Source of the DNA: Limosilactobacillus sp. WILCCON 0051
GTDB lineage: Bacteria > Bacillota > Bacilli > Lactobacillales > Lactobacillaceae
NCBI RefSeq assembly: GCF_039955095.1
Contig: NZ_CP154878.1
Span: 1,736,001 to 1,800,000, forward strand
Direction of reading: 5' to 3'
Length of the DNA: 64,000 nt
Shown here: positions 54,321-63,335 of the stretch, piece after piece
Layout: each line of letters starts with the position of its first letter
Numbering within the stretch: position 1 is the first letter of the stretch
Position numbers and translations under genes: made by a program
The notes under the pieces: generated by a model
The model's database searches: none
Told to the model about the DNA's origin: nothing
Seen by the model: only the letters and a program-made list of their open reading frames with translations

Positions 54321-54576
54321 ACTTTGGGAAGGAATCTGCTACTTTGCGCCAAGCATACAATTTTCATACTTAACTTAAACACATTTTTGATTCAATCTTC
54401 CGCAAAGCTGCATTATTTTTATTTAGTACTGGTGCACGCTGGTAACCACACAATTACAATCCGATGCTTCTGGTCACTCTTACGCTGCTTCTAGGCCTAC
54501 TCGATGACTTCAGCCACCAGCTTCAGTCGAAACCGCATCACGCGCTTCGCTGAATATATCTCTTATCCTTCCACGC
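54290..54576 (-). ncRNA. Structured non-coding RNA, family not identified
   Basis: A promoter at 54581-54609 and a terminator at 54290-54320 delimit about 287 nt on the minus strand with no convincing open frame. The 5' segment GGAAGGA (54566-54572) pairs with TCCTTCC (54327-54333) near the 3' end, closing the RNA. A long-range helix joins CTTTGCG (54401-54407) to CGCAAAG (54342-54348). The fold does not match tmRNA, RNase P, SRP RNA or a T-box by their core motifs. Confidence 0.6.
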
Positions 54577-54580
54577 CTAT

Positions 54581-54609
54581 AATATACCACATTCTGTAAG
54601 CGGTTGCAA
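54581..54609 (-). promoter_or_regulatory. Promoter of the structured RNA
   Basis: TTGCAA (54604-54609) and TATATT (54581-54586) are spaced by 17 bp. Confidence 0.75.
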
Positions 54610-54653
54610 GGATTCGATAAAAATTATTTTAGCTGCCGATCATAATCAAGCTG

Positions 54654-55334
54654 CTATTTGATCACCGCTGGCAGAATCAAAAGGATGGACACTAGATTAT
54701 TGATTAGATGAATCCCGATTGAATTGGTCAGATTACCCGTCGAACGGTAAACATAAGCCAGCACGCAGCCCATATAAAAATAGATCAGATAACTGATAAT
54801 GTTGCTGCTGGCATGGACCAGCGTAAAAACCAGCCCCGACAGCAGAATCGGCAGCCAAAAATCGCGAGCGTTAAAAAACAGATTCATAAACAGACCGCGA
54901 AAAATCAGTTCTTCAGCAAATGGCGTCAAGCACACGGCTGAAAAACAGACCAGGACGCTGACGATCGGACTGCCGCTCATGGTGTCAATGATGGCTTGAT
55001 TATTGGCCGTCTGCACTTGATGATAGATCAGCCGGTTTAGATTACCCAAAACGATCTCGCCAGCTACAATTGCCAAATAGCCGCCAAGAATCGTTTTGGC
55101 ATGGGCAAAAAAACTTTGCGAGCGATGATTAAAATGATCATAGCGACGATACAGTCTTTGTCCCCAAACAATAATCAGTCCGAAAAATCCTAGATACAAA
55201 ATCACCCAAAGAATCGTCAGTCGGGGATGCTCGGTAATGTTGCGCGCGGCTTCTGGCGGCATCAGAATCAAAACGCAAAACGCCGAAAAAATCAGTAGAG
55301 CGCGGGGAAAGCTTGGTCGTCTGTCAGTCGGCAT
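54654..55334 (-). CDS. CPBP family intramembrane metalloprotease
   Basis: This 226-residue protein has about six transmembrane helices and the CPBP motifs TPFAEELIFRGLFMNLFF (EExxxR), SGLVFTLVHASSN (FxxxH) and GIHLINNLVS. Members include bacteriocin-immunity-like and Abi proteins; no bacteriocin gene is visible here, so the role is open. GGAAG precedes the start. Confidence 0.88.
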   Translation of the reverse strand: MPTDRRPSFPRALLIFSAFCVLILMPPEAARNITEHPRLTILWVILYLGFFGLIIVWGQRLYRRYDHFNHRSQSFFAHAKTILGGYLAIVAGEIVLGNLNRLIYHQVQTANNQAIIDTMSGSPIVSVLVCFSAVCLTPFAEELIFRGLFMNLFFNARDFWLPILLSGLVFTLVHASSNIISYLIYFYMGCVLAYVYRSTGNLTNSIGIHLINNLVSILLILPAVIK

Positions 55335-55357
55335 GCTGTCACTTCCTTATTGGTTTT

Positions 55358-56686
55358 TCAATCGTTGATCAGGGCCTCGATCCCAGCTTGAAAACGGGCA
55401 ACCGGCTCATCACCGGCTTGCTGGCGCTGCGTGTCGATCAAGCGCTGCATTTCAGCGGCCTGCGAGACTGCCTGGACGATCTTAATAGCCATTTTATCAA
55501 ATTCAGCCGCGGCATAGCGATTTTCATCCGCAATCAGGCGCGGCTCATGCATTGTCTCATTAAATCCCAGAATCAGCATGTTGTTTTCAAACGCCGCCCG
55601 CACGGCATCCAAGATCTCATCACCTTGGTTGATATCTAGATAAATATCGCATTTTCTCATCAGATCGCGGGCCTTATCCATCTTAACGACTGGATATAGA
55701 TAGACATTTTCATACTTTTGCATCCCCATTAAGCGATCGGACATCTCAGTTATAGCTGCAATGTGAAACTCAAACTGCGGCAAGATCTTTACCAGATTTT
55801 CCAGCTGCACGATCTGATCTGAATTGGTTAAGATCAGAATCGCGGGTCGCAGCGAATTCCCCCGTGGATGCGGATAGACGATGCCTAAATAGTCGGTCGC
55901 CACATGCTGATTGGTTTTAAAAAGCTTTTGGCGATTCTGCCAGACGCGATAGTCCTGGACAATCACATGCCGCGTCCGCGTTTCATTTTGGTAGATGTAG
56001 TCAAGATTGCCCGGTAGTTTATTTTGCACCGGTTCATGCCAAAACAGCGTATCATGACCTGAGTTAGGCAGCTTTAACGTCGTCAGAAAACTGGTGCTTA
56101 GCGTATTATAAAAAATCCGATCCAGATTCAGGCCGCTCTTTTGCAGATAATTACTGACAAAATCCGGCAGACTCTTAAAATGACGGCATTCCTGACGAGT
56201 ATTCAAAAACAGGCTGCCATTATCCAGGTGCGATTCGATTACTACCTGGCCCTGCTCATCAAAAAACTGCTTAAGCCAGGCCCGATTATCTGCCCAGCTG
56301 GTTTTAGCAAACAAACGGCCAAAGCGATCATACTCATCGACCCACTGCAGCTGACCGCTCTCATTTAGCCAGCGCACCTGCTTGACCTGCCGCGTGTTGT
56401 CGTTTTTGGTAAAAACAACGTCCGCGCGTTTATGATTCAGATCATAAATCTGCGCGCCCTTGCTGCTGCCAACGATTCGCCAAAAACGCGGCACCGGAAT
56501 CTGATCAAAATAAAGCGGCTGGCCTTTGTCTGAACGCGGACAATAGTACTGCAGCGGCGATTGAACGTTGCGCGGCAAAAAGCCATCATCATGAATTACC
56601 ACCGTGGGAAGCTTTAATTGTGCAATCAGCTGAGCCAGTCTGAAGTCGCGCGCAGCCTGATCCCATTTATCAAACAGATTTATCAT
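55358..56686 (-). CDS. gtfB: Glycosyltransferase-stabilising protein GtfB (Gtf2)
   Basis: This 442-residue protein starts at 56686 (MINLFDKWDQAARDFRLA), overlapping the gtfA stop by 4 bp. It matches GtfB of accessory-Sec loci, which binds the acceptor protein and activates GtfA. Recognisable segments are LPTVVIHDDGFLPRNVQSPL and ADVVFTKNDNTRQVKQVRWL. It is inactive alone as a transferase, and the GtfA-GtfB complex adds GlcNAc to Ser/Thr. Confidence 0.88.
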   Translation of the reverse strand: MINLFDKWDQAARDFRLAQLIAQLKLPTVVIHDDGFLPRNVQSPLQYYCPRSDKGQPLYFDQIPVPRFWRIVGSSKGAQIYDLNHKRADVVFTKNDNTRQVKQVRWLNESGQLQWVDEYDRFGRLFAKTSWADNRAWLKQFFDEQGQVVIESHLDNGSLFLNTRQECRHFKSLPDFVSNYLQKSGLNLDRIFYNTLSTSFLTTLKLPNSGHDTLFWHEPVQNKLPGNLDYIYQNETRTRHVIVQDYRVWQNRQKLFKTNQHVATDYLGIVYPHPRGNSLRPAILILTNSDQIVQLENLVKILPQFEFHIAAITEMSDRLMGMQKYENVYLYPVVKMDKARDLMRKCDIYLDINQGDEILDAVRAAFENNMLILGFNETMHEPRLIADENRYAAAEFDKMAIKIVQAVSQAAEMQRLIDTQRQQAGDEPVARFQAGIEALIND

Positions 56687-58218
56687 TTTGCCACCTCGTT
56701 TACCAGTACTCGCCATTTTTGAGCAATCTTTTCATCCAGATATGGCTGGGCCAGTTCATAAGAGTGCTGACTAAAACCAGCCGCCCGCTGATCATCGCTA
56801 AAGAGGCTGACAATCGCGTTCGCCAGTTCCCTTACCTTGCGTTCCTCTGACCAATCTGCTTGATATGGCAGCCGATAGCCGTTTTGATTTGGATCAATAA
56901 ACGTCTGATTGCCATATGGAACGTCAAAGCCAATCATCGGCAGACCCGATCCCACGGCTTCCATCAAACTCAAGCCAAATCCCTCGCTGGTTGAAGCCGC
57001 AATATAGCCAGCATAGTGCTGATAGATCGCGGTTAGATTCTGCTGTCCTTTCAAATGAACGTATTCATTGGCCTGCAGCTCATCAATCAAGCGCTGCAGA
57101 CTGCGGTACTGTGCTCCTTGACCATAAATATCCAAAGAAACGTCTTGAATTGCTCGTTTAGCCTGCACGACAGCCTTGATCAGCCAGTCAACGTGCTTTT
57201 CGCTGGCCAGGCGAGAAGCCGTGATCAACGAATGCCGACGTCGTTTCTCGTATGGCATCGACATCAGTTTCGTCAGGCTGCCCACCGGAATCGCGGCAAT
57301 TTGCGGTGCCTGATGCTGATATTTTTTCATCTGTGCAGCCAGGACGCGTTTTTGCGCCGGTGTTGAGACGATAAAACAGTCGGTCTGATCGGCATGCGTA
57401 AACTGGTACTCGTAATAGTTGTTCCATAAAATGTTCGTCTGATTGGTATAGTGCTCATCATAATGCTCGGCATGCACTACAACGCCAAGTCTTGCCGGCG
57501 AATGCATCTGGTACCACAGCTGGCCGCTGACCAGTCCTCGCCCGTCTTCACGATCCAAGATAACCAGATCCTGGGCAGTAAGCTTTAAACGGCGAATCAT
57601 TTCAGCATACAGAGCCGTTTTAGAATAAAAAATCTGGTCTTTCAGCTCAAAGACCTCGTTGGTGCCATTAACATATTGATGATAGGCAATCGAGCCATCC
57701 TCATTATAAAAGTCGCGGGCATAGACATGATTGCCTGCGCTGAGGTATTCGGTTACGTATCTTATGTATGAATAAAATTCCCGCCGCACCATCTGGGAGT
57801 CAACCACGTATTCGGCGTAGTCAATGGCCTGCGTTGCCAGATCATAGATACGGACATTGATTCTTAGATTTTCATCAGGCAGCCAGTAGTGGACTACCTG
57901 CTTGCCATCCGCGAAATTCTGCACGGTAGCTTCAACATTGCGCTCCGCAAAATGCTGCGCGCGTTTAAACTCGCTTAGCGGATAAGTCGTGGGCGCGATC
58001 TTGACGTCGGTAAAAAAATTATAGAGCCAGATTATGTCTTGATCATGAAAACCAAGATTGCGCGTCAATTCTGCAATGTTATTAGCCAAAATCAAATCGG
58101 AAAAAATAAACTTTGTCGGAATCTGCAGGCGAGAAAACACTTTGGATCGGTAGGCCTGTGCGTATTCAACCCCGCTGCTGGCCCAGCCAATCCCCAGATT
58201 TACATTATAGACTGTCAT
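56683..58218 (-). CDS. gtfA: Protein O-GlcNAc transferase GtfA (Gtf1)
   Basis: This 511-residue GT4-type glycosyltransferase begins MTVYNVNLGIGWASSGVEYA, the hallmark start of GtfA. It has a DUF1975-like beta-meander (FYSYIRYVTEYLSAGNHVYA) and a C-terminal Rossmann half with YIAASTSEGFGLSLMEAVGS. It initiates glycosylation of serine-rich adhesins in streptococci and of other surface proteins in lactobacilli. The start at 58218 follows AGAAGG. No SecA2/SecY2 or serine-rich adhesin lies in the window. Confidence 0.92.
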   Translation of the reverse strand: MTVYNVNLGIGWASSGVEYAQAYRSKVFSRLQIPTKFIFSDLILANNIAELTRNLGFHDQDIIWLYNFFTDVKIAPTTYPLSEFKRAQHFAERNVEATVQNFADGKQVVHYWLPDENLRINVRIYDLATQAIDYAEYVVDSQMVRREFYSYIRYVTEYLSAGNHVYARDFYNEDGSIAYHQYVNGTNEVFELKDQIFYSKTALYAEMIRRLKLTAQDLVILDREDGRGLVSGQLWYQMHSPARLGVVVHAEHYDEHYTNQTNILWNNYYEYQFTHADQTDCFIVSTPAQKRVLAAQMKKYQHQAPQIAAIPVGSLTKLMSMPYEKRRRHSLITASRLASEKHVDWLIKAVVQAKRAIQDVSLDIYGQGAQYRSLQRLIDELQANEYVHLKGQQNLTAIYQHYAGYIAASTSEGFGLSLMEAVGSGLPMIGFDVPYGNQTFIDPNQNGYRLPYQADWSEERKVRELANAIVSLFSDDQRAAGFSQHSYELAQPYLDEKIAQKWRVLVNEVAK

Positions 58219-58252
58219 TTTTAAGACCTTCTTTTCCAAACGCTTAATAAAA

Positions 58253-58292
58253 ACGAGATCAAGTCATCAAAGACGTTGATCTCGCTTTTTAT
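58253..58292 (-). terminator. Terminator after rbsK
   Basis: AGCGAGATCAA and TTGATCTCG pair around a loop of about 13 nt and are followed by TTTTT on the minus strand. Confidence 0.82.
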
Positions 58293-58323
58293 CATCGGTA
58301 ACGCCAAAAAGTCTGATTTTTGA

Positions 58324-59244
58324 CTAGTTTTGACTGGCAGCTTCAATTTCTGCCAGCGTTGGGATTGATGGCAAAGCTCCCATCCGCTGAACCGTAATTG
58401 AGCTGGCCCGCTGAGCAAAGATCAATGCTTCTTTGATGTTGCTCATGTCGGGCTTTAACTGAGAACTCAAGGCACCAATAAACGTATCACCGGCTGCCGT
58501 AGTATCAACTGCGTGTACCTTAAAGGCTGGCACAAAGTCATAGCCGTTTTGCGTGCAGTAGAAAGCACCCTTGCTCCCGACTGTAATGATCAGGTTCTTG
58601 ACCCCCATCTGTGCAAAGTGACCAGCAGCTTCAAGCATTGAAGTCTCGTCTGCAATGATAACGTTGGTCAGCGTGGCACATTCGGTTTCGTTTGGAATGA
58701 TCAGATCCGTAACCTTCAAGATTTCAGGGTCGATCTTGGCCGCTGGTGCCGGATTCAAAATCGTCTTAACGCCATGCTGCTTAGCCAGTTTAAATGCCTC
58801 CAGAGTTGTTTCCTGTGGCGTTTCAAACTGCGCGATCACAAAATCGGCGTTTGCAATGGCAGCCTGAGCATTATCAACATCAGCTGGGGAAACGCACTGG
58901 TTGGCCCCGCCATAAACCAAAATACTGTTTTGACCATTGTCATCGAGCAGAATCGTGGCCGAGCCAGTTCCGGCATGCTCATCTTTAGTAATGTAGCGCG
59001 TGTCGATATGATTTTCGCTTAATGAGTCAATCATAAACTGACCTGCTTGATCATTGCCAACCCGGCCAACAAACTTGGTATCTGCACCAGCACGCGCCGC
59101 AGCAACTGCCTGATTGGCCCCCTTGCCACCAGCGGCACTGCTCTTGCTTTCGGATGACAGCGTTTCGCCAGGCAATGGCATCCGCTTGATTCGCAGCGTC
59201 GTATCAACGTTCAGACTACCAACGACCGTAACTTTATTCGTCAT
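58324..59244 (-). CDS. rbsK: Ribokinase
   Basis: This 306-residue PfkB-family kinase begins MTNKVTVVGSLNVDTTLRIK and carries signature 1 AAGGKGANQAVAAARAGA and signature 2 VDTTAAGDTFIGAL with the catalytic Asp. It phosphorylates ribose to ribose 5-phosphate. The start at 59244 follows AAAGGAG. No ribose transporter lies next to it; rbsR is directly upstream on the same strand. Confidence 0.95.
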   Translation of the reverse strand: MTNKVTVVGSLNVDTTLRIKRMPLPGETLSSESKSSAAGGKGANQAVAAARAGADTKFVGRVGNDQAGQFMIDSLSENHIDTRYITKDEHAGTGSATILLDDNGQNSILVYGGANQCVSPADVDNAQAAIANADFVIAQFETPQETTLEAFKLAKQHGVKTILNPAPAAKIDPEILKVTDLIIPNETECATLTNVIIADETSMLEAAGHFAQMGVKNLIITVGSKGAFYCTQNGYDFVPAFKVHAVDTTAAGDTFIGALSSQLKPDMSNIKEALIFAQRASSITVQRMGALPSIPTLAEIEAASQN

Positions 59245-59284
59245 TTCAAAGTCTCCTTTGCGTTTTGATGCAATCAGCAAATTA

Positions 59285-59298
59285 GTAAATGCTTTTAT
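59285..59298. promoter_or_regulatory. Probable RbsR operator before rbsK
   Basis: GTAAATGCTTTTAT is a near-palindrome of the form GTAAA-N4-TTTAY. The same form occurs before the regulator gene (60398-60411), supporting a common operator of the LacI-family protein. Confidence 0.55.
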
Positions 59299-59362
59299 GT
59301 GTGATTAAATCAGTATTTCTTAACTACACTATTTTAGCATATCAGCTTACGTGCAAACAAGT

Positions 59363-60370
59363 CTATGCCTGCTTGGTACTATCTCTGACAACCAGCTTAA
59401 CGCCGAAGTAGGAAGTCTGAATGGCCGTATCTGGGTTTTGAATCCGATTAAACAGCATCTTGGTAGCCTGTTCGCCGATTTCGCGGATTGGCTGTTGAAT
59501 CGTTGTTAGTTTTGGCGTGACGTATTCAGCCAGGTCAATGTCGTCAAACCCCACTACCGAAATATCGTCTGGCACGCTGACGCCATTTTCGGCCAAGCCG
59601 CGGTAAAGCCCGATCGCCATTTCATCGTTGGCCGCAAAGACTGCCGTCGGATGCTGCGCCAACACGCCCTTAGTACACGAATAGCCGCCGTGCTTGGTCA
59701 GCTCGCCATAAATCACGTCGGTCTGATCGTTAAAATCAACATGGTGCTTACGCAGGCCGTCAATCAAGCCCCGCAGCCGGTGATTCAAGTTGTCGGTCAT
59801 GTTTTCCGGCATGATGCTGACCACATGCTGATGTCCCAGACCAGCCAGATGCTCAGCTGCCAGATAGCCGCCTTGATAGTCATCAATCAAAAGTCGGTCC
59901 CCGCCATTGGCCTCGTTTTGGTCGAACAACAGATACGGAATATCGTTTGGCTTTAACAGCTGTTCAATCGTGTCGGTCGTAATCGAAGAACTGGCAATGA
60001 TCAAGCCATCAACGGCTCGTTCAATCAAGCGGCCAAGATAGTAGCGTTCCAGTTTTTCCTCATGGTTGGCACTAAAAATCAGCGGCATAAACTCGGCTTG
60101 ACGAGCTGCTTCCTGCACACCGCGAATAAACGTACTGAAAAACGGATTGCCGATATTAGGTACCAAGACGCCAATCGTTTTAGAAGAGCGCATGATCAGA
60201 TTGCGCGCGTTAAAATCAGGAACATAATTCATCTGATCGCGCAGTTCTAAGACTCGCTGCTGTGTGGCTTGGCTGAAGCGCTGCCCCTTGCCGTTTAAAA
60301 TCTGCGATACCGTCGTGACCGAAACCCCAGCAGCCTTTGCCAGATCGCGAATTGTTACTTTGTGTTTCAT
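59363..60370 (-). CDS. rbsR: LacI-family transcriptional regulator, probable RbsR
   Basis: This 335-residue protein has the LacI helix-turn-helix VTIRDLAKAAGVSVTTVSQI and a periplasmic-binding-protein-like effector domain (IGVLVPNIGNPFFSTFIRGV). It lies immediately upstream of rbsK on the same strand, and operators of the same form occur before both, so it is likely the ribose repressor with autoregulation. Confidence 0.88.
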   Translation of the reverse strand: MKHKVTIRDLAKAAGVSVTTVSQILNGKGQRFSQATQQRVLELRDQMNYVPDFNARNLIMRSSKTIGVLVPNIGNPFFSTFIRGVQEAARQAEFMPLIFSANHEEKLERYYLGRLIERAVDGLIIASSSITTDTIEQLLKPNDIPYLLFDQNEANGGDRLLIDDYQGGYLAAEHLAGLGHQHVVSIMPENMTDNLNHRLRGLIDGLRKHHVDFNDQTDVIYGELTKHGGYSCTKGVLAQHPTAVFAANDEMAIGLYRGLAENGVSVPDDISVVGFDDIDLAEYVTPKLTTIQQPIREIGEQATKMLFNRIQNPDTAIQTSYFGVKLVVRDSTKQA

Positions 60371-60397
60371 AATGTGTGCTTTCCTCTTGTTTCATTA

Positions 60398-60411
60398 GTA
60401 AACCTATTTAC
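60398..60411. promoter_or_regulatory. Probable RbsR operator before rbsR
   Basis: GTAAACCTATTTAC is a perfect palindrome around a 4-bp centre, about 28 bp before the rbsR start codon. A further half site (GTTTACC) lies about 10 bp upstream. Confidence 0.6.
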
Positions 60412-60474
60412 GGACAAGTTTACCACATATTTACCAGCTGACCTTTAAATAATTGTAATAAGCCAATAATTTTT

Positions 60475-61083
60475 TTAATTTTGGTGAAAAATGCCTTCCA
60501 TAATCGCCTTGGTCTGCATGGCCTGAAAACCACGCACCCGCAGATAGTCAATCTGGGCCAGTAAAATATCATAGGTCCAAAGCGACGAAAGATCATGCTC
60601 GTTATAATAATGCAGCGTCAAGCCGATATGCGTCAATTCATGCACCATTCCTTCAAAGTCATCGCGGCCCTTGTATTTTTGCGTGCCAATCACCACCGGC
60701 AGCTCATGGTCAATGGAATCTTTCAAAAGCGTGTTCAGCAAGTTGACATGCCTAAAATCGTGCTCACGCAAAAAACGCTGCAGACCAAAAACATCAAAAT
60801 AGCCATATTCTTGAGCTACCTTGCTTTTATAAGAACAAGTCGTTAAATAGTCGGTCTGGCTTCTAACGGCATGAATGCTTTTGATGCGAACCAGCGTCAA
60901 GCCATTGATCTTGCAGTCCCAATCCAAGGTCATCAGTAAAACGAACAGCGGATCCATGGCAATCACGAACCCAACGTTAAAGGTATCGTCATCGGCAAAG
61001 TTATATACCTCGACTAAGGTTCCCTGCTGCTGGCTGATTGTCAATTGCTCGCGAATCTGTGGCTCATTCATATGTTCAATCAT
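60475..61083 (-). CDS. Protein of unknown function, about 202 residues
   Basis: I recognise no family. The N-terminal part (QQQGTLVEVYNFADDDTFNV then LFVLLMTLDWDCKINGLTLV) looks like a small beta barrel; the C-terminal half is mixed helix and strand (GLTLHYYNEHDLSSLWTYDI). No signal peptide or membrane segment is seen. The ATG at 61083 (MIEHMNEPQIREQ) follows GAAGGG; the frame extends 20 codons upstream without a better site. Confidence 0.7.
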   Translation of the reverse strand: MIEHMNEPQIREQLTISQQQGTLVEVYNFADDDTFNVGFVIAMDPLFVLLMTLDWDCKINGLTLVRIKSIHAVRSQTDYLTTCSYKSKVAQEYGYFDVFGLQRFLREHDFRHVNLLNTLLKDSIDHELPVVIGTQKYKGRDDFEGMVHELTHIGLTLHYYNEHDLSSLWTYDILLAQIDYLRVRGFQAMQTKAIMEGIFHQN

Positions 61084-61293
61084 TTTTAACGTCCCTTCAA
61101 AAGTTGCTGTTTTTATTTTGCCTGTTTCAAATGTAAACGGCAAATTTTTTTGATGCGCTCAATTGCCCAGATGATGCCTTGTTGACCCTCCTTGACTGTC
61201 AGCTGCCCACAAAATATGGATTTATTTTATGGGCAGACACTATATTTTGTAGTAAGATGGTCAAGTTGAATTTTTATGTAAAGAGGGGCCAAC

Positions 61294-61926
61294 ATGGTGA
61301 TTATTACAGCAGGAATGATTGGGGTCGGCAAAACAACGCTTACGGCTAAGATTGCCGATCATCTACACACGAAAGCCTTTTTTGAACCGGTGGGCGAAAA
61401 TCCGGTATTGCCGCTTTACTACAAGGATCCAAAACAGTATGGCTTCCTGTTGCAGATCTACTTTTTAAACAAGCGCTTTTCCATGATCAAGCAGGCATTA
61501 AGCGATGACAACAACGTGCTGGATCGCTCAATCTATGAAGACGCGCTGTTTACCAAGGAAAACAACGCGGAAGGCAACATCTCTGATACGGAATTGGACG
61601 TTTACCTAAAGCTGCTTGACAACATGATGAGCGATTTGAACAAGCTGCCTAAAAAAGCGCCTGATTTGATGGTCTATTCAGAAACTTCTTTTGAGACCAT
61701 TCTCTACCGAATCAAAAAACGGGGACGCGACTATGAACAGATCGACAACAATCCTGAGCTCAAGGACTACTACTACAAAATGTGGAGTGCCTATCAAGAC
61801 TGGTATCAAGAATACGATGCCAGTCCTAAGATGAAGATCGATCTTGATAAATACGACCTGGAAGATCCGCAAAACGCTGCTACGGTTCTGGGGATGATTG
61901 ATGAGCGGCTGGCCCAGATTCGCTAA
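61294..61926 (+). CDS. Deoxynucleoside kinase (dAK/dGK type)
   Basis: This 210-residue kinase has the P-loop AGMIGVGKTTLTAKIADHL, the base-binding region FEPVGENPVLPLYYKDP and the DRS motif LDRSIYEDALF. It resembles the paired deoxyadenosine/deoxyguanosine kinases that let lactobacilli salvage deoxynucleosides. A partner kinase is not adjacent, so which base it prefers is open. AGAGGGG precedes the start. Confidence 0.9.
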   Translation: MVIITAGMIGVGKTTLTAKIADHLHTKAFFEPVGENPVLPLYYKDPKQYGFLLQIYFLNKRFSMIKQALSDDNNVLDRSIYEDALFTKENNAEGNISDTELDVYLKLLDNMMSDLNKLPKKAPDLMVYSETSFETILYRIKKRGRDYEQIDNNPELKDYYYKMWSAYQDWYQEYDASPKMKIDLDKYDLEDPQNAATVLGMIDERLAQIR

Positions 61927-61984
61927 ATCAATCGCTGCATTTAAACCGCTGATTGACTCGGCATTACCGATCAGCCAGCAGAAT

Positions 61985-62025
61985 AAAACCATCGCTTGAG
62001 TCGACTGACTACGCGGTGGTTTTTA
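61985..62025. terminator. Terminator between convergent genes
   Basis: AAAACCATCGC and GCGGTGGTTTTT arms pair with a G-U around a loop of about 17 nt. It slightly overlaps the stop codon of the glucosaminidase gene. Confidence 0.7.
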
Positions 62026-63225
62026 TTTTAGATACATTCGCCGCAGCACCTCTAAAATGCCGACGCTGCCAATCCCACTGGCAAACGGCAGCCAGGTATG
62101 CTGACGAACGGCTTTTTGCGGCTGCTTTTTGGGCGTAGGCTTCGTTGATTCAACCAAGGCAGCCGTTTGATGCTGCTGATGGCGTTGACCCGTTCTTGGC
62201 CGACTAAGCGATGAATTGGCTGCTTGGCTGACTGGACGATCAAAATGCGTCAGCTGATAGGCTTCAATCAGTTGATTCAGTTTTTGGTCATAGTTAGGAT
62301 CCGTAGCATAGCGCCCCTTTAAAAAACTGGTTGCCGATCGATAGGTAGGTGCACTGCTGCGATGAGCCCCGGCATACATCGGCTGATCCAACACGGCAGC
62401 ATAATCGCTTAACGAAGCTTTTTCATCGGTATAGCTCTTAAAGGTTCCGGCAACGATGGCTGGCTTACCACCGAGACATTCCTGTGTCATCATTGAAACA
62501 CCATGACCATGCCAGGTTCCCTTGATGCCGAATAGATTATGATGAACTCGGCTTAACTCGCTGGTTCCCCAATTGCTTTCCAGAGCGGCCTGGGCAATCA
62601 GAACCGAAGCATAAAGATCATGCTTTTGACCAACTTTTTGCGCGATTGGCCCCAGATGCGCGATAAACCGAGCCTGATCCCTGGTCGGACAAAGCGGCGC
62701 GTAATGCTGATTTGTGCTTGGCACTTCACTGGCCGCTTGATCAGATGGCAGCTGAGCACTGTCTTGATCGGCTGCCTGTTGTTCATTGCCTGCTGATTCA
62801 TTGTTATCGGCACTGTAGTCCGCAACTGTCTGATCATTCAAGACCGGTATGGCATTTTGCTGCGATTCCTGCACGCGCTTTAGCCAATCAGCGTGCTCCA
62901 AGGCCAGCTGTCTGCCATCTTTAAAGCCTTGACAATAAGCCGTTTTAATTGGTTCTTGATCTGGCGGCAGCTGCGGCTTAGCGGCCATGGCATCTTGTAA
63001 TCCTTGCTGATAGGCAGTTTGACATTTTGTCAGCCAGTTGTTTTTAAAGTCATCCCCCATGCCGCCATCATTTGAAGAATCAATGACCGCCGGCAGCTGC
63101 ACCTTAAAATCAGTCCCATTCGACTCATTGTCTACTGTTGTCTGGGCTGCCAAAGCCGGTGCCATCAGCTGCAAAACCATCGTCATCGTTGCCAGACTAG
63201 TCAGCCAGATTTGTTTTTTGATCAT
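62023..63225 (-). CDS. GH73 glucosaminidase, secreted, C-terminal membrane anchor
   Basis: This 400-residue protein has a signal peptide (LATMTMVLQLMAPALAAQT), a low-complexity acidic/Gln region, and a GH73 domain from about residue 180 with catalytic Glu in VLIAQAALESNWGTSELS and HHNLFGIKGTWHG. The end is a Pro/Lys/Gln linker, a hydrophobic segment (WLPFASGIGSVGILEVL) and the basic tail RRMYLK. This resembles a sorting signal without LPxTG. It cleaves peptidoglycan glycan strands. Confidence 0.88.
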   Translation of the reverse strand: MIKKQIWLTSLATMTMVLQLMAPALAAQTTVDNESNGTDFKVQLPAVIDSSNDGGMGDDFKNNWLTKCQTAYQQGLQDAMAAKPQLPPDQEPIKTAYCQGFKDGRQLALEHADWLKRVQESQQNAIPVLNDQTVADYSADNNESAGNEQQAADQDSAQLPSDQAASEVPSTNQHYAPLCPTRDQARFIAHLGPIAQKVGQKHDLYASVLIAQAALESNWGTSELSRVHHNLFGIKGTWHGHGVSMMTQECLGGKPAIVAGTFKSYTDEKASLSDYAAVLDQPMYAGAHRSSAPTYRSATSFLKGRYATDPNYDQKLNQLIEAYQLTHFDRPVSQAANSSLSRPRTGQRHQQHQTAALVESTKPTPKKQPQKAVRQHTWLPFASGIGSVGILEVLRRMYLK

Positions 63226-63335
63226 AGTGAAATCATCCTTTCTTTTGCTCCTGATATTCCATATGTCAAAAAACGCTGATTGGCACTAAAAAACCTGCCC
63301 CAATTTCTTGAGCCAGGCTGAAACTAATTAGCAAA

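Noticed and set aside
54309-54494. 61-codon plus-strand frame
   Set aside because: It is antisense to the structured RNA, lacks a good SD and has no protein-like pattern.
54290-54576. T-box riboswitch
   Set aside because: The terminator region has AAAGTGGCTCG but lacks the invariant GTGGNACCGCG core, and no synthetase or amino-acid gene follows directly.
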